The position numbers and the translations under genes are program-made. A stretch of DNA of 64,000 nucleotides. It comes from Triatoma infestans (Eukaryota > Arthropoda > Insecta > Hemiptera > Reduviidae). The notes beneath the pieces were generated by a model that was given only the letters and a program-made list of their open reading frames with translations, searched no databases and had not been told where the DNA came from. The DNA lies in assembly GCA_011037195.1 (NCBI GenBank), contig JAAEAF010003346.1, positions 1-64,000 of the forward strand, given 5' to 3'. Positions 13,990-25,600 of this stretch are shown here, piece after piece (within the stretch, counting starts at the first letter, position 1; each line of letters begins with the position of its first letter).

Positions 13990-14735
13990 GTGGTAAAGGG
14001 TGGGGAGGGGGAGTGTTACGATCCTTCCAAAAATTAAGTTTTCACCGGATGTGTGTGTGAGTGTGTGTTTTTGTTTGTTTGAACAAAATTTCTCAAAAAC
14101 AAAACACCAATTCGCAGGAAACAAACTTAGTATTCTGTTTAGGTGCCCACTTCCGTATGTGACAGTAATGTTTTGGTCCAAATCCATTAACCGGAAATGC
14201 GACTTAACTGAATCGTTTATTTTTCCTTAGTTTTTCTCGAAAACTTTTCAAACATTTGTCTACATACTTACCACTTTTATTTGAAATATTTTCCTGGGAA
14301 AATTGAAAATTCTGTGGGAACAATAGCGTTAAAACTTTCGTCTAAAGAATCAGTTCAGTACAATATATGGTTGATACACCTACATAATTAATTATGCATT
14401 GGAAACATTGTTAGAATTCCAAATTTGAAGAAAATCTGTTTCCCGGAAATGCGACCTTATAGAAATGAGTTTATTAAGTTTTCTTTTGGGAGGGAGCGGA
14501 AATTTTCTCGAAAACGTACGCTGTATCGAATTATAGGATAAACCCAAGCTTGCAGTAACCATAGTAACTCGCTTTATATTATACGAGACGTGAAAGTGTA
14601 TCCACTTTTTAAAAGTGTTCTTCAACTTGTTTGGCTGGGAAATGCTGCCGGAATTTTCTCTTAAGATCATTTAAAGAAAAATGGCTGTTATCCTTTTTAC
14701 TTTCAGACCCAGATGTGTAAATGGTTTTAGAATTT
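13990..14735 (-). repeat. TMR repeat, degenerate minus-strand copy
   Basis: Reading the plus strand, the reverse complements of the repeat blocks appear in order: 'GTTACGATCCTTCCAAAAATT', 'TTTTCACCGGATGTGTGTG', 'AACCGGAAATGCGACTTAAC' (14192), 'TATTTGAAATATTTTCCTGG', 'CCCGGAAATGCGACC' (14437) and 'GGTTTTAGAATTTC'. Both-strand frames of 75-92 codons here are chance frames. Confidence 0.6.
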
Positions 14736-15399
14736 CGAGAACCATTCAGATTTTTTTTTTTTTTTTAAATACATATTCCACTGTTCTTTGAAATATTTAA
14801 CAAAAGAAAAATTTGGATTCTTTTCTTATGTTCTATAGACGTTTTTCTTGACCTCCAACAAGTTTAGGCGAGTTTCGTGGGAGCTGGAATGTAGCGATCC
14901 TATCCGAAGTGCCTTTTATTATGGTATTGCGAGAAACTGAAGACAATTTATTAATTAGAAATTAAATAAATTGCAAATAAAGGAAAGTGAATTGGTTTTT
15001 CAGATGAGATTATATTTTATATTATTGCTATACAATATTGTTTAAAGACTAAGCGAAAAAATGATAGAAAACGGAAAAATAATGATGTAGAATTGACGAC
15101 TAAAAGACAGGGAACCTATGAATCAGTATTGATGTAGCGAATCAAATGTAAAAATATAAATAAAAAATGAATAACCATAATACGGGCAAACATAGCATAC
15201 AAAAAGAATTTAATAAAAAATTAAAAAATTGTGAGAGGTAAGATTAATTAGAATGAATTTATTTAAAAACAAAAAAAAAAGTAAAAAAATAATATGTTTA
15301 GTGGAGAAGTGGTTGAAAGAAAAATATATAATATTAAAAAAATAAAATGAAATAAAGTAGTGGGGATAGGGAGTGCTGTCCTTGGCCTCTGTGTCTGGG

Positions 15400-15952
15400 T
15401 AAATCAGTCAAGGTTGTTGACCGACCAGCTCTCTTCCAAACAGCATAGCTTTTTATTGTAGCTAGGCACTCTTTTTTTTTTAGTATTTTATTTTGTTGTT
15501 TTTAGTGGGGGTAGTGTAGAAGCCAATGAGATTCAATGCTACCCCACTACTAGCGGCCAGTGACCTTCCCCCACCCAATTACTTGTACATTTTAGTAGCA
15601 AGGCACAATGTGAAAAACTCCCAAGTCAGGTGCTGCTTCTATCATTGAACTTGGAACCTTTCACTGTCGTGTCTCAACTCCTACTAGTAACAACAAACTA
15701 AATATTAATCATTTTTAATCCATTTATTACTACTTTATTATATTTATTCTGTTTACTTTAAAGAAATATTAATCAAAGTGGTGCAAGTGTTATTAAATTT
15801 AAAAAATAACTATTTGTTTTCGCGTGACTGGCTTTTTTCAATTTTTTGTTTTTTGTTATGTGCCAAAAAAAAGTGGATTTTTCTTTAAAGTGAGTTGTTT
15901 TTTTTTGGAGTGTGGTTTTCGTTTGTTTGTTTTTTCTTCTTCTTGAAAAACA
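15400..15952 (+). promoter_or_regulatory. Candidate promoter/5' UTR of full-length E75 isoform
   Basis: The 550 bp before the first coding exon contain initiator-like motifs: TCAGTC (15404-15409) and TTTCACTGTC near 15660. There is a GC-richer patch with CAGTGACCTTCC near 15560. An upstream ORF of 11 codons (15858-15893) would lie in the leader. An in-frame TGA at 15944-15946 precedes the ATG, so translation cannot start further upstream in this frame. The exact transcription start is not determinable. Confidence 0.35.
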
Positions 15953-16064
15953 ATGTTGTACGATACTAGGGTGCCCGAGCACCATGGACAATATTTTCCC
16001 GGGTGTTTACCACCACAATTGCCGGATGCCCAGCCTCAACAGGCTGATTTACAAATGAATATAG
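15953..16064 (+). CDS. E75: E75 exon 1 (N-terminus of full-length isoform)
   Basis: The exon encodes 37 residues plus one base, starting [10 protein letters not shown] and ending QMNI; the last base G joins AA of exon 2 to give Glu38. The ATG has a good insect context (AAAAACAATG), and an in-frame TGA lies three codons upstream. The donor is GTCTGT at 16065. Intron 1 is only 114 bp and ends in TTCACAG. The proline/glutamine-rich short leader fits an A- or C-type E75 N-terminus; which one cannot be assigned by sequence alone. Confidence 0.85.
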
Positions 16065-19000
16065 GTCTGTTAATTTTTGTTTCTAAATAGTTTTTATAAT
16101 TTTATCTTTCTTTGTTTTTATATAGATATAAAAAAATGAACAAAACTAAGGAAATTTGTATATCGTTTTTGTTCACAGAATTTGATGGCACTACAGTTTT
16201 GTGCAGAGTTTGTGGCGATAAAGCGTCCGGTTTCCATTATGGTGTGCATTCTTGTGAAGGTTGTAAGGTAAGCTATTAAAATAAAAATAAAAAAAAACAA
16301 TACTTATTATCTTAAAAGAGAATTTACTTTTTTTCTTTGAAGCATTTTTATTTCTTTTTAATATCAAAAGTCCAGTCTTAGAACAAGAAGAAGGAAAAAA
16401 AGATATTTCTTGTAAAACATTTAAAAAGTAAAAGTGAAAACGTAGAACAAAAAAAAAAAAAAAAATAATTATGTATTATAAAATAATCTTTTTAATAGAG
16501 AGAGAGTTTTTTTTAAAAAAAAGAGAGACTACGAGGGGCGGACAAGAGAGTTTGCCTTAATAGGCCGTCCACAGCGCGACTGTGTGTGTGTGTGTGTGTT
16601 GCGCGTAAGTGTATGTGTGACGTCACTGCTTTCTTCCTCAAGTGAAAGTATACACATCATCAACCCCTTTCTCCTTAAATTCTAAAAGAAGACTTTCGCT
16701 TTCAATTCCACTATACAGAAACACATTTACAAACACACACACGCATATATATAAAAGAAGCTTTCACCAAACAAGGGTGAATATCCTAAACTGGCCGATA
16801 GGCTGCGCTGATGGTGTTGGCATTACACCAAGGTCAACTACCCCTTTACTTTTTCTTGTTTTTTTTTCTGTCGTTATGGGGAGGGGCCGCTTGTAATTTT
16901 TTTTTTTTTTTTTAGGGAGAAATTTAAGGCATTTATTTTTTATTTTTTATCTTTCAGACAACCTGTTTTTCTCCCTTTTTTTTTTTTAAGTTTTCAACTT
17001 GTCCTAGCAGAAGTGGCCACTTAATATTGTTTGACCTTCTTTTTACTTTGTTATTCACAAAAGTTCACCAAACTTTTCCAAGGTTTTATCTCTCATACTT
17101 GAAAAAAACAAAAAAGATTAATTTTCCAATTTTTCATGTTGAAAAAAATTAAATTAGAGAAAAATAAATAAATAAATTGATAACACTTTATTAATTTGTT
17201 AGTTGAAAAATATATAGCCAATGGTTGTGGATATAATGGAACCTCGAGAGATTAATAAATGTGGTGGGTCATTGAACTCTTCTCACTCCCTCTCCGGCCA
17301 TGTTTGAGTGCAAAACTGCAATGTGACGGGGTTTAGGTCTTCAGAGGTTCAGTGCACCACGTCATCGACCCACCGTTAAATACTGTACAAACACACTGAC
17401 AGAATAGAAATATAACGCAAGCGCAAACATGTCCCATTATTTATATGTTTAAAGAAAACTGTAAATTAATAAACAAGCACAAATTAATGTTCATATTTAT
17501 AACCATTTAATAACCTCTTCATAACCTCGTAGCAACAACTCCAAATCACAAAATTTATTAATTTTTTTTTTTTTGTTTTATGAATAAAATAAAATGTTGA
17601 AAGTTAACAAATAAATAATAAAATAACAATTTCACAAATATCCGCCAAGTTAATTCATTCTTTCGCTTTTATAAAAGATTAGGGCCATGGACGACTAGGT
17701 TACACACACACACACACACACACACACAACACACTACATAACATACGACAAATTCGATTTCTATTTTTATAAGATATTTATTAAATCGTACAATTTTATT
17801 ACAACTTAAATTTAATCAACAATTTTTTTAAGAATTTAATTATTGTATAATTTATTAATTTTTTTGTTTTTCTTATAAAAGTAATTAATTAAAAATATTA
17901 TAATGCCCCCGCCCGCCCGCCCCGTCCTATTAATTAATTTATTATTTTTTTCAAATAACTTTTTAATCGTTTATTGACCCGACCAAGAACAAGTAGCAAC
18001 ACTTTTTATCTTATCTCGGTCAAATGTAAGACATCACGAAAAAATAAATTTAATGTACAAAATTTTTAAATAAAATAAATTTGTTGATAGAATAATTCTT
18101 ATTACAAGTGGAGGTTATTTATGAAATGTATTTATTTTTCAAATTGTTGTTAAAAAGTTTTTCTTCACTTTATTAATTTATTATCTTAAAACATGTCTGA
18201 AGTTTTTCTCTTATTACTGGATATATATAATGTATCCTGATTATAACAAACAAATTCGTGTGAAACACTCACAGTGATTTTCTCTTGCTGCAATTCTTTC
18301 AGTACTGTTAATGGTCAGATTTTCTTCAGCGTGTGAATTTTTACTTGACATATTAAACTGCCCTTAATATTATATCCAGCTGGTGAAATTGTTCAGTTAC
18401 AATGAAGAGGGGAAAGGGGACTCTTTAGAGAGTTCGTAGCCTGACCTGATTCCAGTTCATCTAGAAACCAACTGAAATCAATTCTCTTGTAAAAATGTTT
18501 TATAATAAAGAGGATTAGACCAATATCTGTGTAGTTTTATCTCAGTTTCCAGTAAACAAAGATAGAACTACCTATTTGGCCATATGAACTTTTTCAAACA
18601 AGTCTTGCATGCTAGCAAGAAAAACCGAGCGAGTTGGATTCAAGCTAACGGAAATGCAGTCCAGAAGAAATGGCGTTAGGAATATGACCAACCGGGTTAA
18701 GTTTGACGTAAAAAAAACCTTAGTCTTAAAGATACTAGAATGATAGTGTAAAGGCTGCGTTTTTGTACGGCTATATCAGAAGAATAGCTGAAGAATTAGT
18801 GAGGTTAGCTAAGGTTATTGGCATGGGGGACCCATGAGGAAGGCCGTTGGAGGTGTTCGGGAGGATTGTTGTGCTAAAAGATCCTTTCGAGGGCCGTGAA
18901 AGTGTTGGTTTTTGGATCGAGACAAATGGAAGCAGCATTGTAGTGCAATTAACGGTAGAAGAGGGATTAAGAAGAAAAAGAACAAGTAGTTTAGCAGAAA

Positions 19001-19646
19001 TTTAGAGTTTATAGAATTGGCGGATTTGGTATAGTGGTTAAGAGCATTTGGAAATCCCGATTTTAAGCCTTGCTTAAATAATATATAATAATCCTACGCC
19101 TTCAGCCATTCACCCTCGTGCGGCCCAGTAAAGTTTAAAAATGTTAATAGTAAAGTATGTGCTTCCGCCCGCGACACCTAATTTGATAGTTGAACATTAA
19201 GCCTGCCTAAAAAAAAAATAGGCATTACTTTATATTTTACTTTTTTGTTTTTGTTTAAAAAAACTTTTTTGTAAATTAGAAGTGCAGTATTGTGGGCGGG
19301 GGCGGTAAGAGAAAGAAGTGCAATAAGTGAAATTCATGTCAGTGTTTTGACATTAGATTTATTTTTTCTTTGATTTAACTATTTATCTATTTATTAATCT
19401 GAAATGCACGTGTACAGAGTTACAAAAAAAAAACAGTAGAGAAATACTTGCGTAAGTGGAATAGGCATACATATATATAAGTTTTCAAAAGCAAATTCCC
19501 CACTCTGGCCACTTCTGTCACAGTGTTTGTTGGTTAGGTTGTTCTCTGGTTGCAATATTTTAAGAGGTAAGCACTTTCACTTCGACAGGCTGGGGTTACC
19601 CCACTACCCCCACTACGACTAATACTACAACAGACATGTAATACAT

Positions 19647-19679
<33 letters not shown>

Positions 19680-22600
19680 TAAGTGAGAAATAACAGAGAC
19701 GTTAGGAGGGCTTGCTTTTTGGTGCCCGGCGCGGAGTTTATTGACCCCTGTGTAGAAATCTGACGTCACTGCCCTACTTGTACGGTCGTTCACCTCTACA
19801 CCTAACTAACTACTAGCCTAGAGTCTTTTATCTCTGTCTGTCTCTCTCTACCTCTCGCCGTCACCTTCGCCCTCTCTTTGTCCTTCTGTGTCCTTTTTAT
19901 TTCTTATTTCTTTTATTTATTCCAAAGATTCGAGTGAGTGGGACAAAAAATAGTGTATATTTTTTTATTTTATTTATTTATTTTTTTAAAAGGACAAACC
20001 TCCCTAAAAATTTCCCCCATCTACAATCAAGAATAAATTGTGATAAAAACCAAATTTATTTTGTCTTTTTTTTTAATTCAGAAAGGTTCTAAAACTTTAG
20101 GTTATCGTTTGCCCCCATTCTTATTTCTTGAAAATAAAAATTATATACACAAACACACACACACACATCATAAAAAACGAAATAACATAATCTCTTAAAG
20201 CCATCATTTCTATGTAACCATGACGTCATGATTATAACAGTTTTTATAACTTAAAACAATTCTTTGAAATAAGACTTTCTTAAAACAAAATGTCAAATGT
20301 CAATAACCTTTTTATTTATTTATTTATTTGTATATAAAATCTAAATAAAATAAAATCAATTTATCTGTGTTATAAACCTAAATATAAATTTGTTTCTTTA
20401 TCAAATAAACAGTTACTGACCCAGATCAAATTAAAAAACATACATTGAATATATAACATAGTATATAGTTTATTTATTAATAATAAAGTGAACAAGCTTT
20501 AATAAAATATATTTCCACCATATTAAACATACATAATGTGTTGATTACGTGTTGTAACTATTATTGTAGTTTGCTTTCATTAGCTTAATTATTATTTCCT
20601 ATGTATTATATAGTGGTGTATATAATATAATTTATAAACTTTCACCATTAGTGAGTTTTATTCAATAAAGTGCGGCGATTTTCTTCACAATTTTTCACTT
20701 TTTTATTTTTTATTTTTATTTTTGTATAGAGCTACAAAATAGAGTCTCAATTTTTTTCCTTCATATTTCAAATTTTATTATTTGAGGACGAATCAGTTCT
20801 CCACCCATTAGCAGCGCGGTAGATTCCAATTATTGATGGGCTTTATAAAATTCGGTCAGAGTTTATCGCTTGTTGTTTCCCAGCAAAAAAGATACTTCCA
20901 ATCAATTTGCTACTCACTATTTTAGGCAAGCTCTTTTTCATCTTCTAGACCAAATTTTGTACCACAAAAAATCTTCGCTAGCCATGGAGTGCTAAAACCC
21001 TCTGAACTTTTCTATTTCTTGCTAGAATTTCTCATCCACAGCTAAATCTTATTTTATATTGGGTTCTTATAATATTTGTAGTCTTCGCTTTATCTTTTTT
21101 TTTTTTTGAAATTCCCCAAAACTTGAAATTGTACATATGTGTGAATACGAAGAAATGTGGGGAATTCCACTCCCCATGTAACTTGAATGGAGTTTTGATC
21201 TAGCTAATCTAAACCACTTCAATCCTCGGGTATATGTAAATTCCTTTATTGTGACATCAATTTTAATTACAGCTTCCAGTTTTTTTTTTTTTTTAAGTTG
21301 AATTTCCCCATAACTCTCCTAAAATGAATTATGATTTTAATTAAAAAAAAAAATTGATCTCTATGGTGTAGTTGATATAGTAACTTTAAAAGAAATTAAG
21401 AATCGCGCCAATTTTGAAAAAAAAAAACTAGATTTGAATTGATCACACACAATTTAGACAGCCAGACATAACATACCGATTTCTATAAAAGCATGTTTTT
21501 TAACATTCAGGAATTAAAGTATATTTTCTCCGGGGAAAATGCAATTTCGAAAATTTGAAATAATCGTAACGGCAGTAAGAGAAAGTATTACGAAAAAACC
21601 ACTGAACTTATTTAAAAGTCAACTTAAATTTAAATATAAAAAATAAAATAATGTTGGATATTATTTATATATATATTTATTTATTTATTTGTGAATGTAT
21701 ATATTTGTTTGGCGGTTATGAAAAGTAAAACTAAGACAATGGACCGCCGGTGGGGGAGAGCCGCCAAGAAGGGGGTGAATGACCGGCATACAGGCCGCTA
21801 AGTGGGTGTCACGACTGCTGTGCCGTGATGTAAGGGACCCCGTACAGAGGTGAATGGCCTCCCTAGTTCTATTACTACTCCTAGTAATAGTTAAAAGAGT
21901 AGTAGATGGGAGCTAGAGTGAATAAAAAAATATTGGCCCACGGCCTTCTAAATACATAAATGTTATTTTATTTTATTTTATTTTATTTTTTTTTATATAG
22001 TTAGTTACTCATATAGGGGAAGGCGCCTTATTTCCCCTCCAATGTTTCTATATCACCAAAAAAAAAAAAAATTAATAAATTCCGCGTCAGAGGTGAAGAA
22101 AAAGAATCCAAAAGCCTATCACTCTCCCTATATTTGAATATATATTTCTTTGGAGGGCAGTAATTATTACGAAACTAAACAATTTTTTTATACAAGAGGG
22201 AGTTCCCCGGTTAGTTTTTGATGTTTAAAAAGGCGCCCCCTCCATTTAAATATGCGAAATTGTGAGGTCGCGCGTCCTAAAGTTTACCTCCCGCCCACAC
22301 TTAAACTCTTTATTTGAACATATATATATATATATATATATTATTCACTCCCCTCCTCTCTCTCTCTCTCAAAAAGACAACTCTCTCTCAGCAGCAACAA
22401 AAAAAAAAGTGTTTAAAAAAAAAATAACGTGTATGTTTTAAGAGTTTAGGAGAATTAGTAGTTGTATTTATGGTGGGGGTAAAGTTGTAAGAACGTTCGA
22501 GTTCACTTTCGCTGTTCGGGTGTAACGGCCGACAAGTGGGTCGACTGGTTATTCAGTCTTCGGTTGTTCTTACATCAACACACAGCTAAACTCTACGATT

Positions 22601-25600
22601 AAATTTTCTACTACACTTTACTCTAGAACGTCGTCTTGTTTATTGTTTTCTTAGTTTTTGATTGTTTTTTTTTTTAATTTATCATATTTTACACAAAAGA
22701 AAATAACAGACTTTTCAAAAAAAATCTTTAATTTAAAAGTTTTTCGCAAGTTTTTCCAAACAATTGTTTTAGAAAAGAAAAAAGAAATTAGATTTTTCTC
22801 TTTTTTGTTTGACTGAGACGAAAAAAATTATTGAAAGAAAATCCCCATCCCCCACCCCGAAAAAGAATCTAAATCATCAAAGAAAAGAAGAAATATGGGA
22901 TGTTTGTGCGAGACTAAGACTCAATTATCTGTACAGGGTTTCTTCAGAAGAAGTATACAACAGAAAATACAATACCGGCCGTGTACCAAGAATCAACAGT
23001 GTTCAATTTTAAGAATCAATAGAAACAGATGTCAGTATTGTCGTCTGAAAAAATGTATCGCCGTTGGAATGTCTAGGGATGGTGAGTGTTTTTTTTTTTA
23101 TTTAATTTTTTAATTTATTTATTTTTATTTAAAAATTTAATTAATTATCAAAATTTTACAATAATATCATATTTACAAAATAAATTCATTATAAAGTTGT
23201 TTTTTTTATAGAGATAGACGTACAAGGCAAAAAAGTACTTTTATTTACCCGAATCTAATGTAGATAATAATTATGAATGTAAAAAATTTTGTAAATATGA
23301 TTAATAAATTGTAAATTAAAGTTTTATGAAGATATATTACAGTCAGACAAAAAAATTAAAAAAAAAATAAAAAGTAATAAAATAAAAACAAAGCTGTTTC
23401 TTTGTAGTAGTAGTAGTAGTAGTGGTAGCAATTATTACATAAAATGTTGACTACCTTTATTAGTAATGTATATATATGTCAGTATGTAGTAATGATTTGT
23501 TTGTGTAGTGTTTTAATAGTTGAAAGACGATCATATATTGAGTTTGTGTGTGTGTGTGTGTGTAATAGTAAATATATATATATATATATATATATATAAT
23601 GTTTATATCTATAGTTGTTTCCAAGTGTTAGTAACTGGGTCAGCCAGTTCGTTGACCCCAACTGGGACACAACTACACATTCACTTAGGAACTCTTTTAG
23701 CAGAGCAGTTCCCTCTTCTAAATAAAGTTATTTCTATAATCTCGGTTTTATTTTTTATTTTTAATTTATAAAATGTTTAAGAAAATATCTTTTAATTATA
23801 ATTTAAAAAAAAAAATAACCGTAATCCAGTTATTTAACAACTTTTTTTTCTTTTTTTTTAATTTCATTTAATTTTAACAATATTTTGAAGTATTGAGACA
23901 AGTTTTTATGACCACACTGTCATGAATGATTTGGAGAAATGAGCTTTGTTTTTTTTAATAAGTTTCCTCGGAACCAAAAATAAAATAAGCTTCAAACATT
24001 TTTTTTTTTTTGTTCTGTCTGTATGTAGTTCACCTAGATTATTAATATTTAGTTTAAGATGTAATTATTATTGTCGAGCCAATTTTTCTGTGGAAGCAAT
24101 GACAAAATATATATTGTAATGTCTCCATTTTATTAAATCCATTATATTTTATTGTCAAAGATGGATAGAATTTATTATCACGATCAATTTCTTTAAACAA
24201 AATTACAAAATTAATTACATTTTTTGGAAGGGAAGTTATAAAAAATTAAAAAAAAAAATATATATATATTTTTTTTTTTTTGGCAATATAATTTGAAATA
24301 TAAAATCTTTTAATAGTTGAATTTTGTGTGTGTGTTTTGCAAAATTTTCTAAGGATTATATAACTTCAGGATCCACACTTTTCTTTATCCGCCATTGGCC
24401 CCCCCGAATGCGAAGAAAAATTCATATTTAATTATAATCTTAAACAGATCTTTGAAACTTTTAACGGGAAAAAGTAGACTCTTCAAGTACTTTTCCAGTA
24501 CTTATCCTTGGTCTCTGCTAGTGCTGGGGAATATCCCGCAGCTTTAACAATGAATCCATGCAAGGAAATCAGTAAGCACAATAAGTTCTATTAGCCATTC
24601 CCCTCTATAAATGTTAAAGTATCGAAATAAAAGCTACGTCTAAAATACGGAAATAACATCTTAAAAAAATAATACAGGACGAATTTTCATTCAAATAGTA
24701 GAATTACTGTTCAAAATATACGTCCTGGCAAATGTAAAAAAACAAGGAAAATTCGTAACGAAGAAAAAAGAAACGATAGTGAAATTAAAATGTCTAAAAA
24801 AAAAAAATACAAAATTATACATAATCACTACATTCGTACATATGTGTTTATTTCTATATATTATATATGTTTTATTTATAAACCAAAAAAAAAACCTTTT
24901 TAATGGGCTGTGTGTGTAAATTTACCCGAGGGGAGGCGATATAGAAGTGGAGCAAGTATAAATGGTATTCAGGGCAAAGATTTGCTGTGCCTCTTTGGTA
25001 CTACTAGTGAGTGGAGTTTAATGAACTCTCCTCTCCTACCTTTGGTAATGTGTGTTTCAGTCGGTATATTATATTAAATTCTTTTCTTTCTTTAAATACT
25101 TCTGGCGCCATAATTTTTTTTACATATTTTGTTTCAACAAGAATATTTGTCCCAATTTAGTAATTATGCCAGAATTATCAGGGAGGGGCAGTTTTCCTTA
25201 ATGAAAATAAAAAAAAATTACTTTTAAATGTGTTAAAATATTGTTTTCCCCAGTTTAGTGTGACATGATTTTTTTTTTTTTAATTTTCGTTAAAAAGTAA
25301 GTCATTTCAATTTTATATTTTTTTCTTATAATAACATGGTTGCAATAATAGTAAGTAAATAAGAAAATAGTGGGAGTAATAAAAGAGAGATAGTGACACA
25401 CGAGAGTTGAATGCACTGTAATATCAAGTCAACGCCCCTGTTCGCTGGCACAACCTAGCGGAATATTCTAGAACTAAATGGTGGTCTACACCAAACACCA
25501 AACCTGCAACGCTAGCACTATCTACCATATGTATTTGGTACTAAAATAAAAAAAAGGTTTCATTGATCATACATAATAATATAATATATATTTTTTTAAA

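Larger units (their letters stand above)
1..15405. other. AT-rich 5' flank or distal intron of E75
   Basis: No convincing exon is visible in this 15 kb. The sequence is AT-rich with poly-A/T runs and (TA)n tracts (for example 4206-4231, 6005-6028, 8001-8023). It is interrupted by degenerate copies of the TMR repeat family and by possible LINE 3' ends, listed separately. Open frames here are short and low-complexity. In other insects E75 has additional far-upstream first exons, so this could be intron of a longer transcript; the sequence does not decide that. Confidence 0.5.

Noticed and set aside
14392..14670. 92-codon minus-strand frame as a gene
   Set aside because: Lies wholly within a degenerate TMR copy; no start context or domain.
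22809..23012. Alternative frame across the B-type leader and exon 3
   Set aside because: Starts at a non-ATG codon and reads exon 3 out of frame; the E75 frame is the conserved one.
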